Position numbers and translations under genes: made by a program
Assembly: GCF_050278625.1 (NCBI RefSeq)
Contig: NZ_JBNNTI010000006.1
Coordinates: forward strand, 53,882-117,881
Direction: 5' to 3'
From: Viridibacillus sp050278625
GTDB taxonomy: Bacteria; Bacillota; Bacilli; Bacillales_A; Planococcaceae
DNA: 64,000 nt
Shown here: one piece after another, positions 27,646 through 36,998 of the stretch
Position numbering within the stretch: position 1 is the stretch's first letter
How the letters are laid out: every line of letters starts with the position of its first letter
The notes under the pieces: generated by a model
What the model was told of the DNA's origin: nothing
Databases searched by the model: none
The model's input: only the letters and a program-made list of their open reading frames with translations

Positions 27646-28714
27646 TTTTTAACCAAATGGCGATTTGAAGAATGATTGCATCTTGGAATATCGTAGGATT
27701 ATAACCGGTCAATTCATGGATTTGATTTAAGCGATAAGTTAGTGTATGTCGATGAATACCGAGTTCTTCTGAACAGTTTGCGAGCTGTTGATTATTTAAA
27801 AAATATACAACCAACGTATGTATAAGTTTATTATTTAAATCTTTTAACGTACGGTTTGTAAAGAGCAAAGCTTCCGGGGAATCGCTTTTTTTTAGTAAGG
27901 AAAAAACTTCTACTTCTTCAAAAAAGTTAATGGTTTTTGTCTTATCACCATATTCAATTGCGTTTTTCGCCGTTTCATATGAATGAGCTGCTTTTTCTAA
28001 TGTTTGAACGGGCTGACCGATACCGATTCTGACGGTAAAATATTTTCTCACTTGAGTTAACAGCAGCGTTAGTTTATCTATAATCGCTTTAACATCCATA
28101 CCTGATACTAAAATAAAATGCTCGTTTAATTGATATCTACCAAAGATGACAGATTCATGAATAAAAAAGTCTTCCATATGTTCGACAAAAGATTGGTAAG
28201 CCATTAATGTTGCATCGACATCCAATGTAATCGCATAAAAAGGTGGTGCATGAAAGAAGCCGATTTTAGATAATCGTTCTTTTACTTTTTGCAATGGTTG
28301 CTGATTCATCAAATCTTCGAAAATAGTTTCACGCATTTTACGCTTCAATTCGCTTTGCGAGGCTATAAGTGCTTGGTGTACCATCATTTCAGTTGTTAAC
28401 TGAACGAGCGGTGCCCATTCTGCAATATCATCTGGATTTCCTGTAATGCCAATTACACCTACAAGCTCATTTTGAAAGAAGATGGGCAAGTTAATACCAG
28501 GCTTTGCATTTTTGAAAAGATGGTTGTTTTCCTCCGTAATAATGAGCACCTTTTCTGTTTCTACAACAATTCGCGCCCCGCCATGAATACTTTCTACACG
28601 TAAGCGATCCCCTGAAGCCAAAATTCTCCCATTTGTATGCACAACGTTTATATTACGGTGTAAACGTAGCATGGTCTGTTCTACTATTTGGTTTGCTAAC
28701 TGTTTTGATATCAT
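27632..28714 (-). CDS. CdaR-family (sugar diacid) transcriptional regulator
   Basis: A 360-aa protein with an N-terminal putative sugar-diacid recognition domain (about 1-135), a middle region (about 140-275) and a C-terminal PucR/CdaR helix-turn-helix (about 300-355; NCSEELGIHRHTLTYRLNQI). It is divergent from a glycerate kinase gene with 128 bases between starts, the classic arrangement for glycerate/glycolate-responsive activation. The kinase is now broken, so the regulator may have lost its main target. Confidence 0.8.
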   Translation of the reverse strand: MISKQLANQIVEQTMLRLHRNINVVHTNGRILASGDRLRVESIHGGARIVVETEKVLIITEENNHLFKNAKPGINLPIFFQNELVGVIGITGNPDDIAEWAPLVQLTTEMMVHQALIASQSELKRKMRETIFEDLMNQQPLQKVKERLSKIGFFHAPPFYAITLDVDATLMAYQSFVEHMEDFFIHESVIFGRYQLNEHFILVSGMDVKAIIDKLTLLLTQVRKYFTVRIGIGQPVQTLEKAAHSYETAKNAIEYGDKTKTINFFEEVEVFSLLKKSDSPEALLFTNRTLKDLNNKLIHTLVVYFLNNQQLANCSEELGIHRHTLTYRLNQIHELTGYNPTIFQDAIILQIAIWLKNKEK

Positions 28715-28842
28715 AATTTTTCCTCCGAGATGTATAAAAACTAGTTGTTATAATACATGGAATATATACGTTAAGTATAATGTAAAGTATTGGGTTTATC
28801 ACTATAATTATAGTAAATATTATAATTATTGGAGGTGTTGAG

Positions 28843-29785
28843 GTGAGAATCGTAGTCAGTCCTGATTCTTTTAAGGGTTCGCTTACAGCTAGTGAAGCGG
28901 CAAATGCAATGGCAGCTGCTATTCATGAAATAAATTCAGACATTGAAACGGTACTACTACCTGTAGCAGATGGAGGCGAAGGAACACTAGAACCAATAGT
29001 GGAAGCTACAAATGGTCAAATTATTACTGTAAAAGTACAAAATCCAATAGGTCGACTTGTTGAAGCTGAATACGGCATTTTAGGGGATGGAGAAACTTGT
29101 GTTATTGAAATGGCAAAAGCGTCTGGTTTAACGCTCTTGGCGAATGACGAGAGAAATCCACTTATCACTTCCACTTATGGAACTGGGGAGTTAATCCGTC
29201 ATGCATTAGATGCTGGTTTCCGTAAATTCGTCATTGGCACTGGGGGAAGTGCTACGAACGATGGTGGCACAGGTATGCTAAATGCACTTGGTATGAAGTT
29301 TTTAAATACTGACGGACAGGAGTTAAAACTTGGTGCAGGCGCACTAAGTACGCTTTATAAAATTGACGATTCGTCTTTCGATGAACGTATTAAAGTATCT
29401 GAGTTTGTTATCGCATGTGATGTTAATAATCCATTCGTTGGGGCTAATGGAGCGACGGAGGTTTTTGGTTTGCAAAAAGGGGTAATGCCAGAAATGGTGC
29501 AACAAATTGACTATAATTTAACAATTTTAGCAGATAAGATCGAAGCTATGACAGGTGTTGCATTACATAATGAACCAGGCGCGGGCGCTGCTGGTGGTAT
29601 AGGTGGAGCATTTTTAGCGTTTTTCCCTGTACAATTAAAACCAGGGATTGAGGTCGTTATGACAGCAATTAATTTTCATAGTCAAATACAAGTTTAACTG
29701 GGGAGGGAAAATCGGATTCTCAAACACTTTCGGGAAAAGCGCCAATTGGTATCGCAAATGTAGCAAAAAAAATGCAAGCATGCAG
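28843..29785 (+). pseudogene. Glycerate kinase, disrupted near its C-terminus
   Basis: The GTG start at 28843 (GGAGGTGTTGAG upstream) opens a glycerate 2-kinase frame (VSPDSFKGSLTA, VADGGEGTL, IGTGGSATNDGGTGML, GAGAAGGIGGAF). It hits a stop at 29697 after 284 aa, where the family runs to about 380. The expected continuation reappears in another frame right after (SDSQTLSGKAPIGIANVAKK, about 29712-29771), so there is a short deletion or frameshift near 29692-29705. The last roughly 60-70 residues are missing entirely and the DNA passes straight into a different gene fragment. The product is probably inactive. Confidence 0.75.
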
Positions 29786-29992
29786 CTGAAAATGGTGTAT
29801 GGTCTTTTGATGAATTTCATGGTGAACTTGGTAAACTCGTTACACATGATAAAAAAGGCAGAGAGAATAATTATGAGATAACAATTTCCAAATCAGTTGG
29901 CGCTGCTTACTACGATCTACGATTTGGCCGTTGCAAAAGGTGTATATAAAAAGGCCAAAAAACAAAAAATCGGTGTGGAAATAGATGTGTAG
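29786..29992 (+). pseudogene. C-terminal remnant of an ornithine cyclodeaminase-like gene
   Basis: The frame from 29786 reads GELGKLVTHDKKGRENNYEI then TISKSVGAAYYD, and after a small frameshift (a repeat of TACGAT near 29910) continues AVAKGVYKKAKKQKIGVEID before a stop at 29992. This is the conserved C-terminus of the ornithine cyclodeaminase / mu-crystallin family. No start or N-terminal domain remains; a deletion fused it to the glycerate kinase remnant. Confidence 0.65.
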
Positions 29993-30020
29993 CTGTGAAA
30001 TAAAATAAAAATTTATAAAA

Positions 30021-30065
30021 GCTCTTAAGCAAACGGCAAATATAATGCTTAAGGGCTTTTTCTAT
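30021..30065 (+). terminator. Terminator after the decayed region
   Basis: Stem GCTCTTAAGCA with TGCTTAAGGGC (one G-T pair) and a T5 tail. The rest of 29993-30215 is AT-rich and shows nothing else beyond the upstream region of the next gene. Confidence 0.7.
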
Positions 30066-30215
30066 TTTTATGAAGAAGTTTAATTAATCCAGTGCTAAGG
30101 GAATATACTATCAAATTTATTTTTTGAGAATATTAGGATGTAAAAGGTTAATCATGAATAGCTTTACCAGTGAATATGTTAATAAAAGAGAATTATCACT
30201 AAAGGTGGTGTAGCT

Positions 30216-31043
30216 ATGAATGAGGAAGAAGTAAAGAACCTACTATTAGAGTTGCAAAATGGTCAGAGGAATTGGACAGAGATAGCTGAGCATCGTTTTG
30301 TGTTTTCAATGATGGAGCATATTGGGTCAACTGATGCTGATTTTCGAGATGAATTGATTTATCAAGCATTTTGGAAACTAATTGATAACAGACATCTATC
30401 TGATGAGCTAATGATAGATATGTTAAATACTGCGCTTAGCGACATTTATTTATTTGATGAAATTGGTGGAAATGGCGTGGACAGTGTTTTTAAACGTTCT
30501 AACACAGCATTATTAATAGCTCTACTATTAAATCAAGACTTACAGCATCCATTTTTGACTGAAGAAATGATTGGAAAGGTTAAGGACAAGTTAGTTACAT
30601 ATTTAGATTTAGAGGAAGATATAAGGGGCTATGTTACAAACAAAGGGTGGGCTCATAGTGTTGTAAATACTGCGTATGCCATTGATGAACTAGTAAAGAA
30701 TCCATATTTAAAAGTAGCCGATTATGACGAAATTTTTCAATCATTAGTGAATAAAATTTTTACATCGAAAGCAGTTTATATTTCCGATGAGGATGAGCGA
30801 GTAATCATACCGATATTTACGATGCTTGAAAATGGATTATCTATTGATATAGCAAAAGGACTTTTTGAGAGGATTCCGCCTTTTTTGGCCAAGCAAAAAG
30901 AAAAGGCGTCTACTAAAAAATTTGTTATTCTACAAGCGAACTGTAAGAAATTTTTAAAAAGCTTCTACTATATAGCGTCTACGGATAAAAAGTATGCTTT
31001 TATTGAGAGAAAGATTGTACGCTGTTTGAAAGAAATTAGTTAA
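30216..31043 (+). CDS. DUF2785 family protein
   Basis: A 275-aa soluble helical protein starting at ATG 30216 after GGTGGTG. The conserved DUF2785 segment is seen as DIRGYVTNKGWAHSVVNTAY and DELVKNP (about 130-165). The function of the family is unknown. The gene stands alone on the plus strand. Confidence 0.7.
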   Translation: MNEEEVKNLLLELQNGQRNWTEIAEHRFVFSMMEHIGSTDADFRDELIYQAFWKLIDNRHLSDELMIDMLNTALSDIYLFDEIGGNGVDSVFKRSNTALLIALLLNQDLQHPFLTEEMIGKVKDKLVTYLDLEEDIRGYVTNKGWAHSVVNTAYAIDELVKNPYLKVADYDEIFQSLVNKIFTSKAVYISDEDERVIIPIFTMLENGLSIDIAKGLFERIPPFLAKQKEKASTKKFVILQANCKKFLKSFYYIASTDKKYAFIERKIVRCLKEIS

Positions 31044-31218
31044 ATAATTTTCCTTAGAGTAGTTTGAATGGTTTTTCAAGTAAAATAAAAACCAAACTAC
31101 ATAAATAGATTGAACAGGAAACTAATATATTGCATTAGAATTTTTTAGATTTAAGATAAAATGCCTACCTTTAATATGGTACAATATTGAGAACTATAGG
31201 TTCGGAAGGTAGGGAAAT

Positions 31219-31827
31219 ATGTATTTCAAAGGTTTACTAGCAGGCGGAATAATCTCTAGTGCATTAGTGATTTCAGGCTGCTCATCTGAAGAGAAAGCAG
31301 AAAATATGCAATATAAAAAAAGTGACTTTACAGTAGAGAAAGACTTAATGAATATCGAAATAAAAGTCCCAGCCTCATTTTATGAAGGTGAAGATATAGA
31401 TGCAATTATCAAGGATGCAAAGGAAAAAAATAAATATATAAAAGTTGAAAAAAATAATGATGGTTCTGCAACCTACATTATGTCACGCGAGAAACACAAT
31501 ACTCTTATGAAGGAAATGAAGGAGAGTACAGCTTCTAATGTAAAAGAAATTGAAGATGATTCAGAAATACCTTCAGTTCTTAAAATCAACTTTAATAGTA
31601 ATTTCTCTGAGTATACAGTAACAGTCGATAAAAAAGAGTTTGAAAATAGCTTTGATGGTTTTGCGGTATTCTCTCTAGGTATTGCAGGTATGTTTTATCA
31701 AGTCTTTGACGGAACTGCAGAGGAAGATTTGAAGGTTACTGTCAAAATGAAAGATGCTAAAAACGGTAAAATATTCAATGAAATAATTTATCCAGATGTA
31801 TTGGATGAAATCGGTGAAGATAATTGA
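31219..31827 (+). CDS. Predicted lipoprotein of unknown function
   Basis: A 202-aa protein with a type II signal peptide (MYFKGLLAGGIISSALVISGC, Cys at 21) and a GGAAGGTAGGG site before ATG 31219. The mature region is Lys/Glu-rich with predicted beta strands (FTVEKDLMNIEIKVPASFYE). I recognise no family. Confidence 0.6.
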   Translation: MYFKGLLAGGIISSALVISGCSSEEKAENMQYKKSDFTVEKDLMNIEIKVPASFYEGEDIDAIIKDAKEKNKYIKVEKNNDGSATYIMSREKHNTLMKEMKESTASNVKEIEDDSEIPSVLKINFNSNFSEYTVTVDKKEFENSFDGFAVFSLGIAGMFYQVFDGTAEEDLKVTVKMKDAKNGKIFNEIIYPDVLDEIGEDN

Positions 31828-31841
31828 AACGCTTTACATTA

Positions 31842-31878
31842 GGTCATTAGCTAAGAATCTCAAGCTAATGATCTTTTT
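31842..31878 (+). terminator. Terminator of the lipoprotein gene
   Basis: An 11-bp stem GGTCATTAGCT with AGCTAATGATC (one G-T) and a T5 tail. Confidence 0.75.
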
Positions 31879-31995
31879 GTTTTATTACGATAAAATTGTT
31901 GATTTAATTTGATGGATTTTAATAATTAATAACTAGAAATATGCTAGGATAATGATAATACATAAACTTTTCTTTTGATGAAGGAGACGATTATT

Positions 31996-32784
31996 TTGAC
32001 AATTCGAACGGTAATTTTTGACTTAGATGATACTTTGCTTTGGGATAAAAAAAGTATTGCAGCTGCATTTGAGCTGACTTGTAAAAAGGCAGCAGAGCAG
32101 GTGACAGTAGATCCTTTTGAACTTGAAGAAACAGTGAGAGAAGCAGCATGTAATTTCTATGCGTCTTACCCTACATATGAATATACACAAATGATCGGCA
32201 TTAACCCATTTGAAGGTCTTTGGGGAACATTTGATGATCCAACAGAGGAGTTTCAACAATTAAAACAAGTTGTTCCGGCTTATCGTAAAGATTCTTGGAC
32301 AGTAGGTTTAGCAAAATTAGGAATAGATAATGCTAAGCTAGGTGCAGAACTAGGAGAATATTTTATCGAGGCGCGTAAGCAAAGTCCTTTTGTTTATGAA
32401 GAAACATTTGAAGTACTGGATGCATTAAAAGGGAACTTTAAATTGATTCTATTAACAAATGGTTCACCAAGTCTACAACAAACAAAATTGGAGATTACGC
32501 CAGAAATCGCTCCTTACTTCGAACATATCGTCATTTCAGGTGATCTTGGTCGTGGTAAACCGGATGTCTCTATTTTCGAACATGTCTTAAAAATCGCTAA
32601 CATTCAAGCGGATGAAGCTATTATGGTCGGGGATAATTTGATGACTGATATATTAGGGTCATCACGTGTTAACATGCGCTCTGCTTGGATTAATCGTGAA
32701 AAAAAAGCACCTGTTGAAGGCGTTTCACCAACTTATGAAATTGAATCATTACGTGAATTATTACCACTTCTTAAAACAATTTAA
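31996..32784 (+). CDS. HAD-superfamily phosphatase
   Basis: A 262-aa enzyme using a TTG start at 31996, 8 bases after AAGGAGA (an ATG at 31975/31978 would lie over or before that site). Motif I is FDLDDTLL (nucleophile Asp), motif II LLTNGSP, motif III GKPDVSIF (Lys), motif IV MVGDNLMTDILG. The cap between motifs I and II is helical, as in the YfnB/PGP-like subgroup. It acts on a small phosphorylated metabolite that cannot be named from sequence. A terminator follows. Confidence 0.8.
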   Translation: MTIRTVIFDLDDTLLWDKKSIAAAFELTCKKAAEQVTVDPFELEETVREAACNFYASYPTYEYTQMIGINPFEGLWGTFDDPTEEFQQLKQVVPAYRKDSWTVGLAKLGIDNAKLGAELGEYFIEARKQSPFVYEETFEVLDALKGNFKLILLTNGSPSLQQTKLEITPEIAPYFEHIVISGDLGRGKPDVSIFEHVLKIANIQADEAIMVGDNLMTDILGSSRVNMRSAWINREKKAPVEGVSPTYEIESLRELLPLLKTI

Positions 32785-32790
32785 TTCTTT

Positions 32791-32823
32791 AAAAAGCTAT
32801 CTAAAGAATAGATGGCTTTTTTG
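32791..32823 (+). terminator. Terminator of the HAD phosphatase gene
   Basis: Stem AAAAGCTATCT / AGATGGCTTTT with one G-T pair and a T6 tail. Confidence 0.75.
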
Positions 32824-32960
32824 TTTTTATAAAGTAGTGCTTTAGTATATGAGAGAAGAATAATACAACTAAAAAAGAAATTTAAAGAATTGAAACTAAA
32901 AACTACTCCAGATTAATAAATCGAAGAGTAGTTTAGTGTGATAGGTATTAAGTTAATTGT

Positions 32961-33165
32961 TGAACGAGCGCCTTGGGCCAACAGGATGTTGGTCATGCAA
33001 CCGTTGCGACAGGACGTCGCGAACTTAGGTTGCCTACCTAAAGTGAGATATCCAGCTTCAGGCGCTAGACTCTCAGATCGTTTCGGTCTCTCGGCACAAG
33101 ACAAAAAGCGTCTTGTGTTCGAGCCCTCCAACGCCAGTTGAGTCTAAACGAGCGCCTTCAGCATT
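32961..33165 (+). repeat. Structured repeat pair (B tail, A unit, B unit)
   Basis: The 3' tail of a B unit (GAACGAGCGCC, 32962-32972) leads into a full A unit (hairpins at 32978 and about 33005) and a full B unit (33048-33157: GGCGCT at 33061 pairs with AGCGCC at 33151; AGACTC at 33067 pairs with GAGTCT at 33140; arm CACAAGAC/GTCTTGTG). The segment is nearly identical to parts of the 12.2-13.1 kb array. It lies between two convergent genes, close to the serA stop codon. Confidence 0.85.
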
Positions 33166-33167
33166 AA

Positions 33168-34754
33168 TTATAAATCAATAGTTTTCGCGTCAAAGATGTT
33201 GTCTTGTGCTTTTAGGAAATCGACGTTTTCGATGTGGTTATCTACTGATAACATCATGATGGCATCTCCACCTTGGTTTGAACGACCAACTTGCATTGTT
33301 GCGATGTTAATATCTTTTTCTGCTAATAGAGTACCGACACGACCAATTGCACCTGGTTTATCAGTATGTTTGATAAATAATAAGTGGCCTTCTGGTACAA
33401 CATCGATTACGTAATCATCTACTTTTACGATACGAGCACCTAGACCGTTTAATAGAGTACCTGTTACTTTATGAGTTCCAGTAGCAGTAACTAATTCAAC
33501 GGTGATTGAGTTTAAGAAACCTTTTGCTGTAGTAGTTTTATGTTCGTTAATTTTAATTGTGTTACGTTCAGCTAAGTAACGTGCATTTACGTTGTTTACG
33601 TGGTTACCTAAATTACGTTTTAATAATCCTTTAACAGTGTTATTTGTTAATGGACGAACGTCGAAGTTAGCTAGTTCTCCAGCGAAGTAAAGGTTGATTT
33701 CTTCAACTGCTGCATCAGATAAACGAGAAACGAAAGCACCTAATTTTTCGCCAAGATCGAAGAATGGCTCGATTTTCGCAATAATGTCTTTCGGAATAGA
33801 AGGCATGTTTACTGGGTTACGAACAGTACCAATATTGAAATAGCTAAGGATGTCATGACTTACGTCAACAGCAACTGATTCTTGTGCTTCGATAGTAGAA
33901 GCGCCTAAGTGTGGTGTTGCAATGACTTGCGGTAATTCTAACAGACGGTTTCCTACAAAAGGTTCTTCCTCCATTACGTCAAGAGCAGCACCAGCTACTT
34001 TACCTGCAACGATTGCATCATAAAGTGCTTGTTCATCAATGATTCCACCACGAGCACAGTTGATGATACGAACGCCGTCTTTCATTAATGCGAAAATTTC
34101 TTTGTTGATCATATGTTTTGTTTCTTTTAATAGAGGTGTATGAACTGTGATAAAGTCAGCTACTTTAACTACATCTTCAACTGAACCGAAGTCTACGCCT
34201 AGTTTTTCAGCTTTTTCAGCAGTTAGGAACGGATCATATGCAATAACATCCATGCGGTTACCTTTTGCACGATGTGCCACTTCTTGACCAATACGTCCAA
34301 AACCGATAACACCTAATGTTTTATTTTTTAATTCGACACCTACGAATTTTTTACGATCCCAACGGCCTTCTTGTAATGACATATGTGCGTGTGGAATATG
34401 GCGAGCAAGGGCCATAATCATTGCAGTTGTATGTTCAGCAGCAGAGTTTGTATTACCATCTGGTGCATTTACTACGATAATTCCTTTTTCAGTAGCAGCT
34501 TCAAGGTCGATGTTATCAACACCAACACCAGCACGACCAATTAATTTTAAATTATTTGCAGCTTCAATAATGTCACGGGTAACCTTAGTTTGGCTACGAA
34601 CTAATAAGACATCGAAGTCTTTGATTTTAGCTTTTAATTCATCTGGAGATAAGCCCGTATCAATAACAATATTTAAATCTAAATTTTTTTCTTGGCGAAG
34701 AGGGTAGATACCATCTTCGCTTAGTGGATCACTGATTAAAATGTTAATAGCCAT
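33168..34754 (-). CDS. serA: D-3-phosphoglycerate dehydrogenase
   Basis: A 528-aa enzyme of the long form: catalytic/NAD-binding domains (about 1-310; GFGRIGQEVAHRAKG dinucleotide motif, NCARGGIIDEQAL, TPHLGASTIEAQ with the catalytic His), an allosteric substrate-binding domain (about 320-445) and a C-terminal ACT domain (about 450-525; HTDKPGAIGRVGTLLAEKDI). It catalyses the first step of serine synthesis. Three bases separate it from the upstream aminotransferase gene, and both follow a T-box leader, so uncharged tRNA should raise expression. Confidence 0.92.
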   Translation of the reverse strand: MAINILISDPLSEDGIYPLRQEKNLDLNIVIDTGLSPDELKAKIKDFDVLLVRSQTKVTRDIIEAANNLKLIGRAGVGVDNIDLEAATEKGIIVVNAPDGNTNSAAEHTTAMIMALARHIPHAHMSLQEGRWDRKKFVGVELKNKTLGVIGFGRIGQEVAHRAKGNRMDVIAYDPFLTAEKAEKLGVDFGSVEDVVKVADFITVHTPLLKETKHMINKEIFALMKDGVRIINCARGGIIDEQALYDAIVAGKVAGAALDVMEEEPFVGNRLLELPQVIATPHLGASTIEAQESVAVDVSHDILSYFNIGTVRNPVNMPSIPKDIIAKIEPFFDLGEKLGAFVSRLSDAAVEEINLYFAGELANFDVRPLTNNTVKGLLKRNLGNHVNNVNARYLAERNTIKINEHKTTTAKGFLNSITVELVTATGTHKVTGTLLNGLGARIVKVDDYVIDVVPEGHLLFIKHTDKPGAIGRVGTLLAEKDINIATMQVGRSNQGGDAIMMLSVDNHIENVDFLKAQDNIFDAKTIDL

Positions 34755-34756
34755 GA

Positions 34757-35914
34757 TTAGTTGTTCGCTCCTTCAAGATAAACTTTTTGTGCTGCAGCTA
34801 TACCTTTACCAAGCTCAATTTCCTTACCAATTTTAATAAGCGCAATTTCGATTGCTGCTAATGTTTGTAATACGTCAGTTGGTGCGCAGTAGCCCATATG
34901 ACCAACACGGAAGATCTGACCTTTTAAGTGTTGTTGACCACCTGCAACAGAAAGATTGAAATCAGTTTTTAGTACTTTACGGAATGCTTCAGCATCAAAA
35001 TCAGCTGGTTTAACAGCTGTTACTGTTGGAGAACCATCAGCATCTGTTGTAAATAATGGAATATCTAGTGCTTTAAATGCTGCTCGTGTCATATCACGCA
35101 TTAAAGCGTGGCGTTTGTATACTTCTTCAAACCCTTCAGTTTCAAGGTTTTTTAGTACTTGTTCAAGACCAAATAGTAAAGATAGTGCAGGTGTAAATGG
35201 TGTTGTATCTTTTTCTAAGTTGTCACGGTATTTTGTTAAGTCTAAGTAGAAGCCCTTTTTGGGATTAGCTTCGATGACTTTCCAAGCGCGATCGCTTACA
35301 CCGATAAAGTTTAAGCCTGCAGGAAGCATGAATGCTTTTTGAGAACCAGTTACAAGAACATCGATGCCCCACTCGTCCATTTTTGTTTCAATACCGCCCA
35401 TGCAAGATACACCATCAACGATTACTAGTGCTTCAGATACTTCATGAACTGCTTTTGCTAGTTCACCGACGGGGTTAATAACTCCAGTTGAAGTTTCGCA
35501 ATAAGTAGAGAATACAGCTGTAATATCTTGATGTTCTTTTAAGTAATCTTTTACCTCTATTGGATTTAACGATGTACCCCATTTAACGTCAAATTCTTCA
35601 ACATCAATTTGATACGCTTGGCAAATTTTCGTGAAACGTTGACCGAATACACCAGTTGCTACAACTAACACTTTATCGCCAGGTTTTACAACATTAACAA
35701 TAGCAGCCTCTAAACCTGATGTACCGCTACCTGTAATCATAAGAACATCTTGTTCTGTACCGAATACTTTTTTCAAGCCAGGTTTAATGTTTTGGATCAT
35801 TTTAGAAGTTTCTGAACCTCGATGACCAATCATTGGCTTTGCCATAGCGCGCTCTACACTTGGTGGAATTGGAGTTGGACCTGGAATTCTTAATAATTGA
35901 TAATCTTGTAACAT
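34757..35914 (-). CDS. Class V aminotransferase (serine-pathway phosphoserine/serine aminotransferase type)
   Basis: A 385-aa PLP enzyme: MLQDYQLLRIPGPTPIPPSV at the N-terminus, GSGTSGLEAA phosphate-binding turn, STYCETSTGV, VDGVSCMGG (PLP Asp), and the Schiff-base lysine in TGSQKAFMLPAG. It resembles alanine-glyoxylate/serine-pyruvate aminotransferases (PucG/SgaA-like) instead of classical SerC. Because it is first in a T-box-controlled operon with serA, the likely role is transamination of 3-phosphohydroxypyruvate, or serine-glyoxylate exchange; the operon context supports the former but does not prove it. Confidence 0.8.
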   Translation of the reverse strand: MLQDYQLLRIPGPTPIPPSVERAMAKPMIGHRGSETSKMIQNIKPGLKKVFGTEQDVLMITGSGTSGLEAAIVNVVKPGDKVLVVATGVFGQRFTKICQAYQIDVEEFDVKWGTSLNPIEVKDYLKEHQDITAVFSTYCETSTGVINPVGELAKAVHEVSEALVIVDGVSCMGGIETKMDEWGIDVLVTGSQKAFMLPAGLNFIGVSDRAWKVIEANPKKGFYLDLTKYRDNLEKDTTPFTPALSLLFGLEQVLKNLETEGFEEVYKRHALMRDMTRAAFKALDIPLFTTDADGSPTVTAVKPADFDAEAFRKVLKTDFNLSVAGGQQHLKGQIFRVGHMGYCAPTDVLQTLAAIEIALIKIGKEIELGKGIAAAQKVYLEGANN

Positions 35915-35963
35915 GTTAAATCTCCTCTCTTATTTGAAAAACAATTAAAGTATTTGAAAATAT

Positions 35964-36243
35964 AAAAAGCCTTCCGTCCCTTACATAAGATTATGTAAGG
36001 GGCGAAAGGCTAAATTAACAGTCGCGGTACCACCCTTGAATTACTATCCGTATATATTGGACAGTCTTTGCTATATGCGTAACGTGCATGATCCGTATAG
36101 GCATACTTTGGAATGTTCAACCTATCTACTCGGGAGTGGAACTTGCCGCTGAAACCGCTAATTTTCACCAACCATTAGCTCTCTAAAGATTTCAAATTCG
36201 GGAAGCATGTCTCCGTCATCATATTTTTGCTGTGTTTTAAATT
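35964..36243 (-). promoter_or_regulatory. T-box leader of the serA operon
   Basis: On the minus strand the leader contains AAGGGTGGTACCGCG, the conserved T-box that pairs with the tRNA acceptor end (plus-strand 36023-36037). It is followed by a terminator (GCCTTTCGCCCCTTACAT paired with ATGTAAGGGACGGAAGGC, 35966-36011) ending in T5. Stem I features lie at about 36120-36220 (CTCCCGAGTAG). A plausible specifier is TCC followed by A within AAGTTCCACTCCC (about 36133-36145), which codes serine and fits the operon. The T-box identity is certain; the specifier is inferred. Confidence 0.9.
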
Positions 36244-36250
36244 TAAATCA

Positions 36251-36279
36251 ATATTAATGCTATATTCGGGTAATGTCAA
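36251..36279 (-). promoter_or_regulatory. Promoter of the T-box/serA operon
   Basis: On the minus strand TTGACA (36279-36274) and TAATAT (36256-36251) are 17 bases apart, a near-ideal sigma-A promoter placing transcription start near 36244 at the edge of the T-box leader. I see nothing supportable in 36280-36799. Confidence 0.75.
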
Positions 36280-36799
36280 CAATGTTTTGAAAAAATTATA
36301 TAAATGAGGTTTAAATGAGGCTTAAATTGATGTAAAACCGAACAAATAAATTAAAAAACATTATCGTAGTTCGTGTTAATGGAGAGGACAGTTTTTTAGG
36401 GGAATATTAAAATTATGTAATTATGCTTTTGGTTTTGTATCTATGTTTGTATATAAAATGCACTTGTAAAGCACTTTTCAGTATTAATGTGGTAAAGTGA
36501 AGCGTTTTCATAAAATAACAATTTTTATAAACTGGTTGTGTGAAAATAGTTGAAACTACCACAAGTTTTTTTCTGGAAAATGCTTAAACGTTCGTAATTA
36601 ACATTATGGTATCTATTTCTGTAAAGACGATTTAGTACTTCTGGATTGTGAATTAAACTCTTTTTTATTTCATTGATTTGTAATTTTTCATTATGTTGAT
36701 AATATAATTCCTTATTCAAACAATACGTAAACTGAAGAAATATATTAAAGTGAATGAAAGAATGAATATTTAAGTTGGTGCGTATAAAGGAGGAAGACG

Positions 36800-36901
36800 A
36801 TGAAGTACGATGTAATAGTCGTAGGGGCAGGGTTAGAAGGAACATTTTTAGGAGGGTGTTTATTTAGCGGTAGGCAGGGAGTGGTGTTTAAAAAGATATA
36901 A
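36800..36901 (+). pseudogene. N-terminal remnant of a FAD/NAD-binding oxidoreductase
   Basis: A 33-codon frame with an excellent AAAGGAGGAAG ribosome site encodes MKYDVIVVGAGLEGTFLGGC..., a textbook Rossmann start (beta strand, GxGxxG), then stops. Oxidoreductases of this kind run to several hundred residues, so this is the leftover of a deleted gene. The intact ribosome site suggests recent loss. Confidence 0.55.
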
Positions 36902-36959
36902 AGAATAATAATTTTTCAAAAAATAAAGGGGTTCTGGAGAAAGTAGAGAATATTATTAT

Positions 36960-36978
36960 ATGAATGACTGTTCATTTT
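36960..36978 (+). promoter_or_regulatory. FadR (YsiA) operator upstream of yhaR
   Basis: TGAATGA-CTGT-TCATTTT matches the Bacillus FadR consensus TGAATGA-N4-TCATTCA at 12 of 14 half-site positions. It lies 21 bases before the yhaR start, where a bound repressor would block expression until long-chain acyl-CoA accumulates. Confidence 0.65.
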
Positions 36979-36998
36979 TAAAAAAAGGGGTGTTTTTT

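Noticed and set aside
31057..31099. Inverted repeat GTAGTTTG...CAAACTAC after the DUF2785 gene
   Set aside because: It pairs with a bulge but lacks a T tail; possibly a weak terminator, not enough to list.
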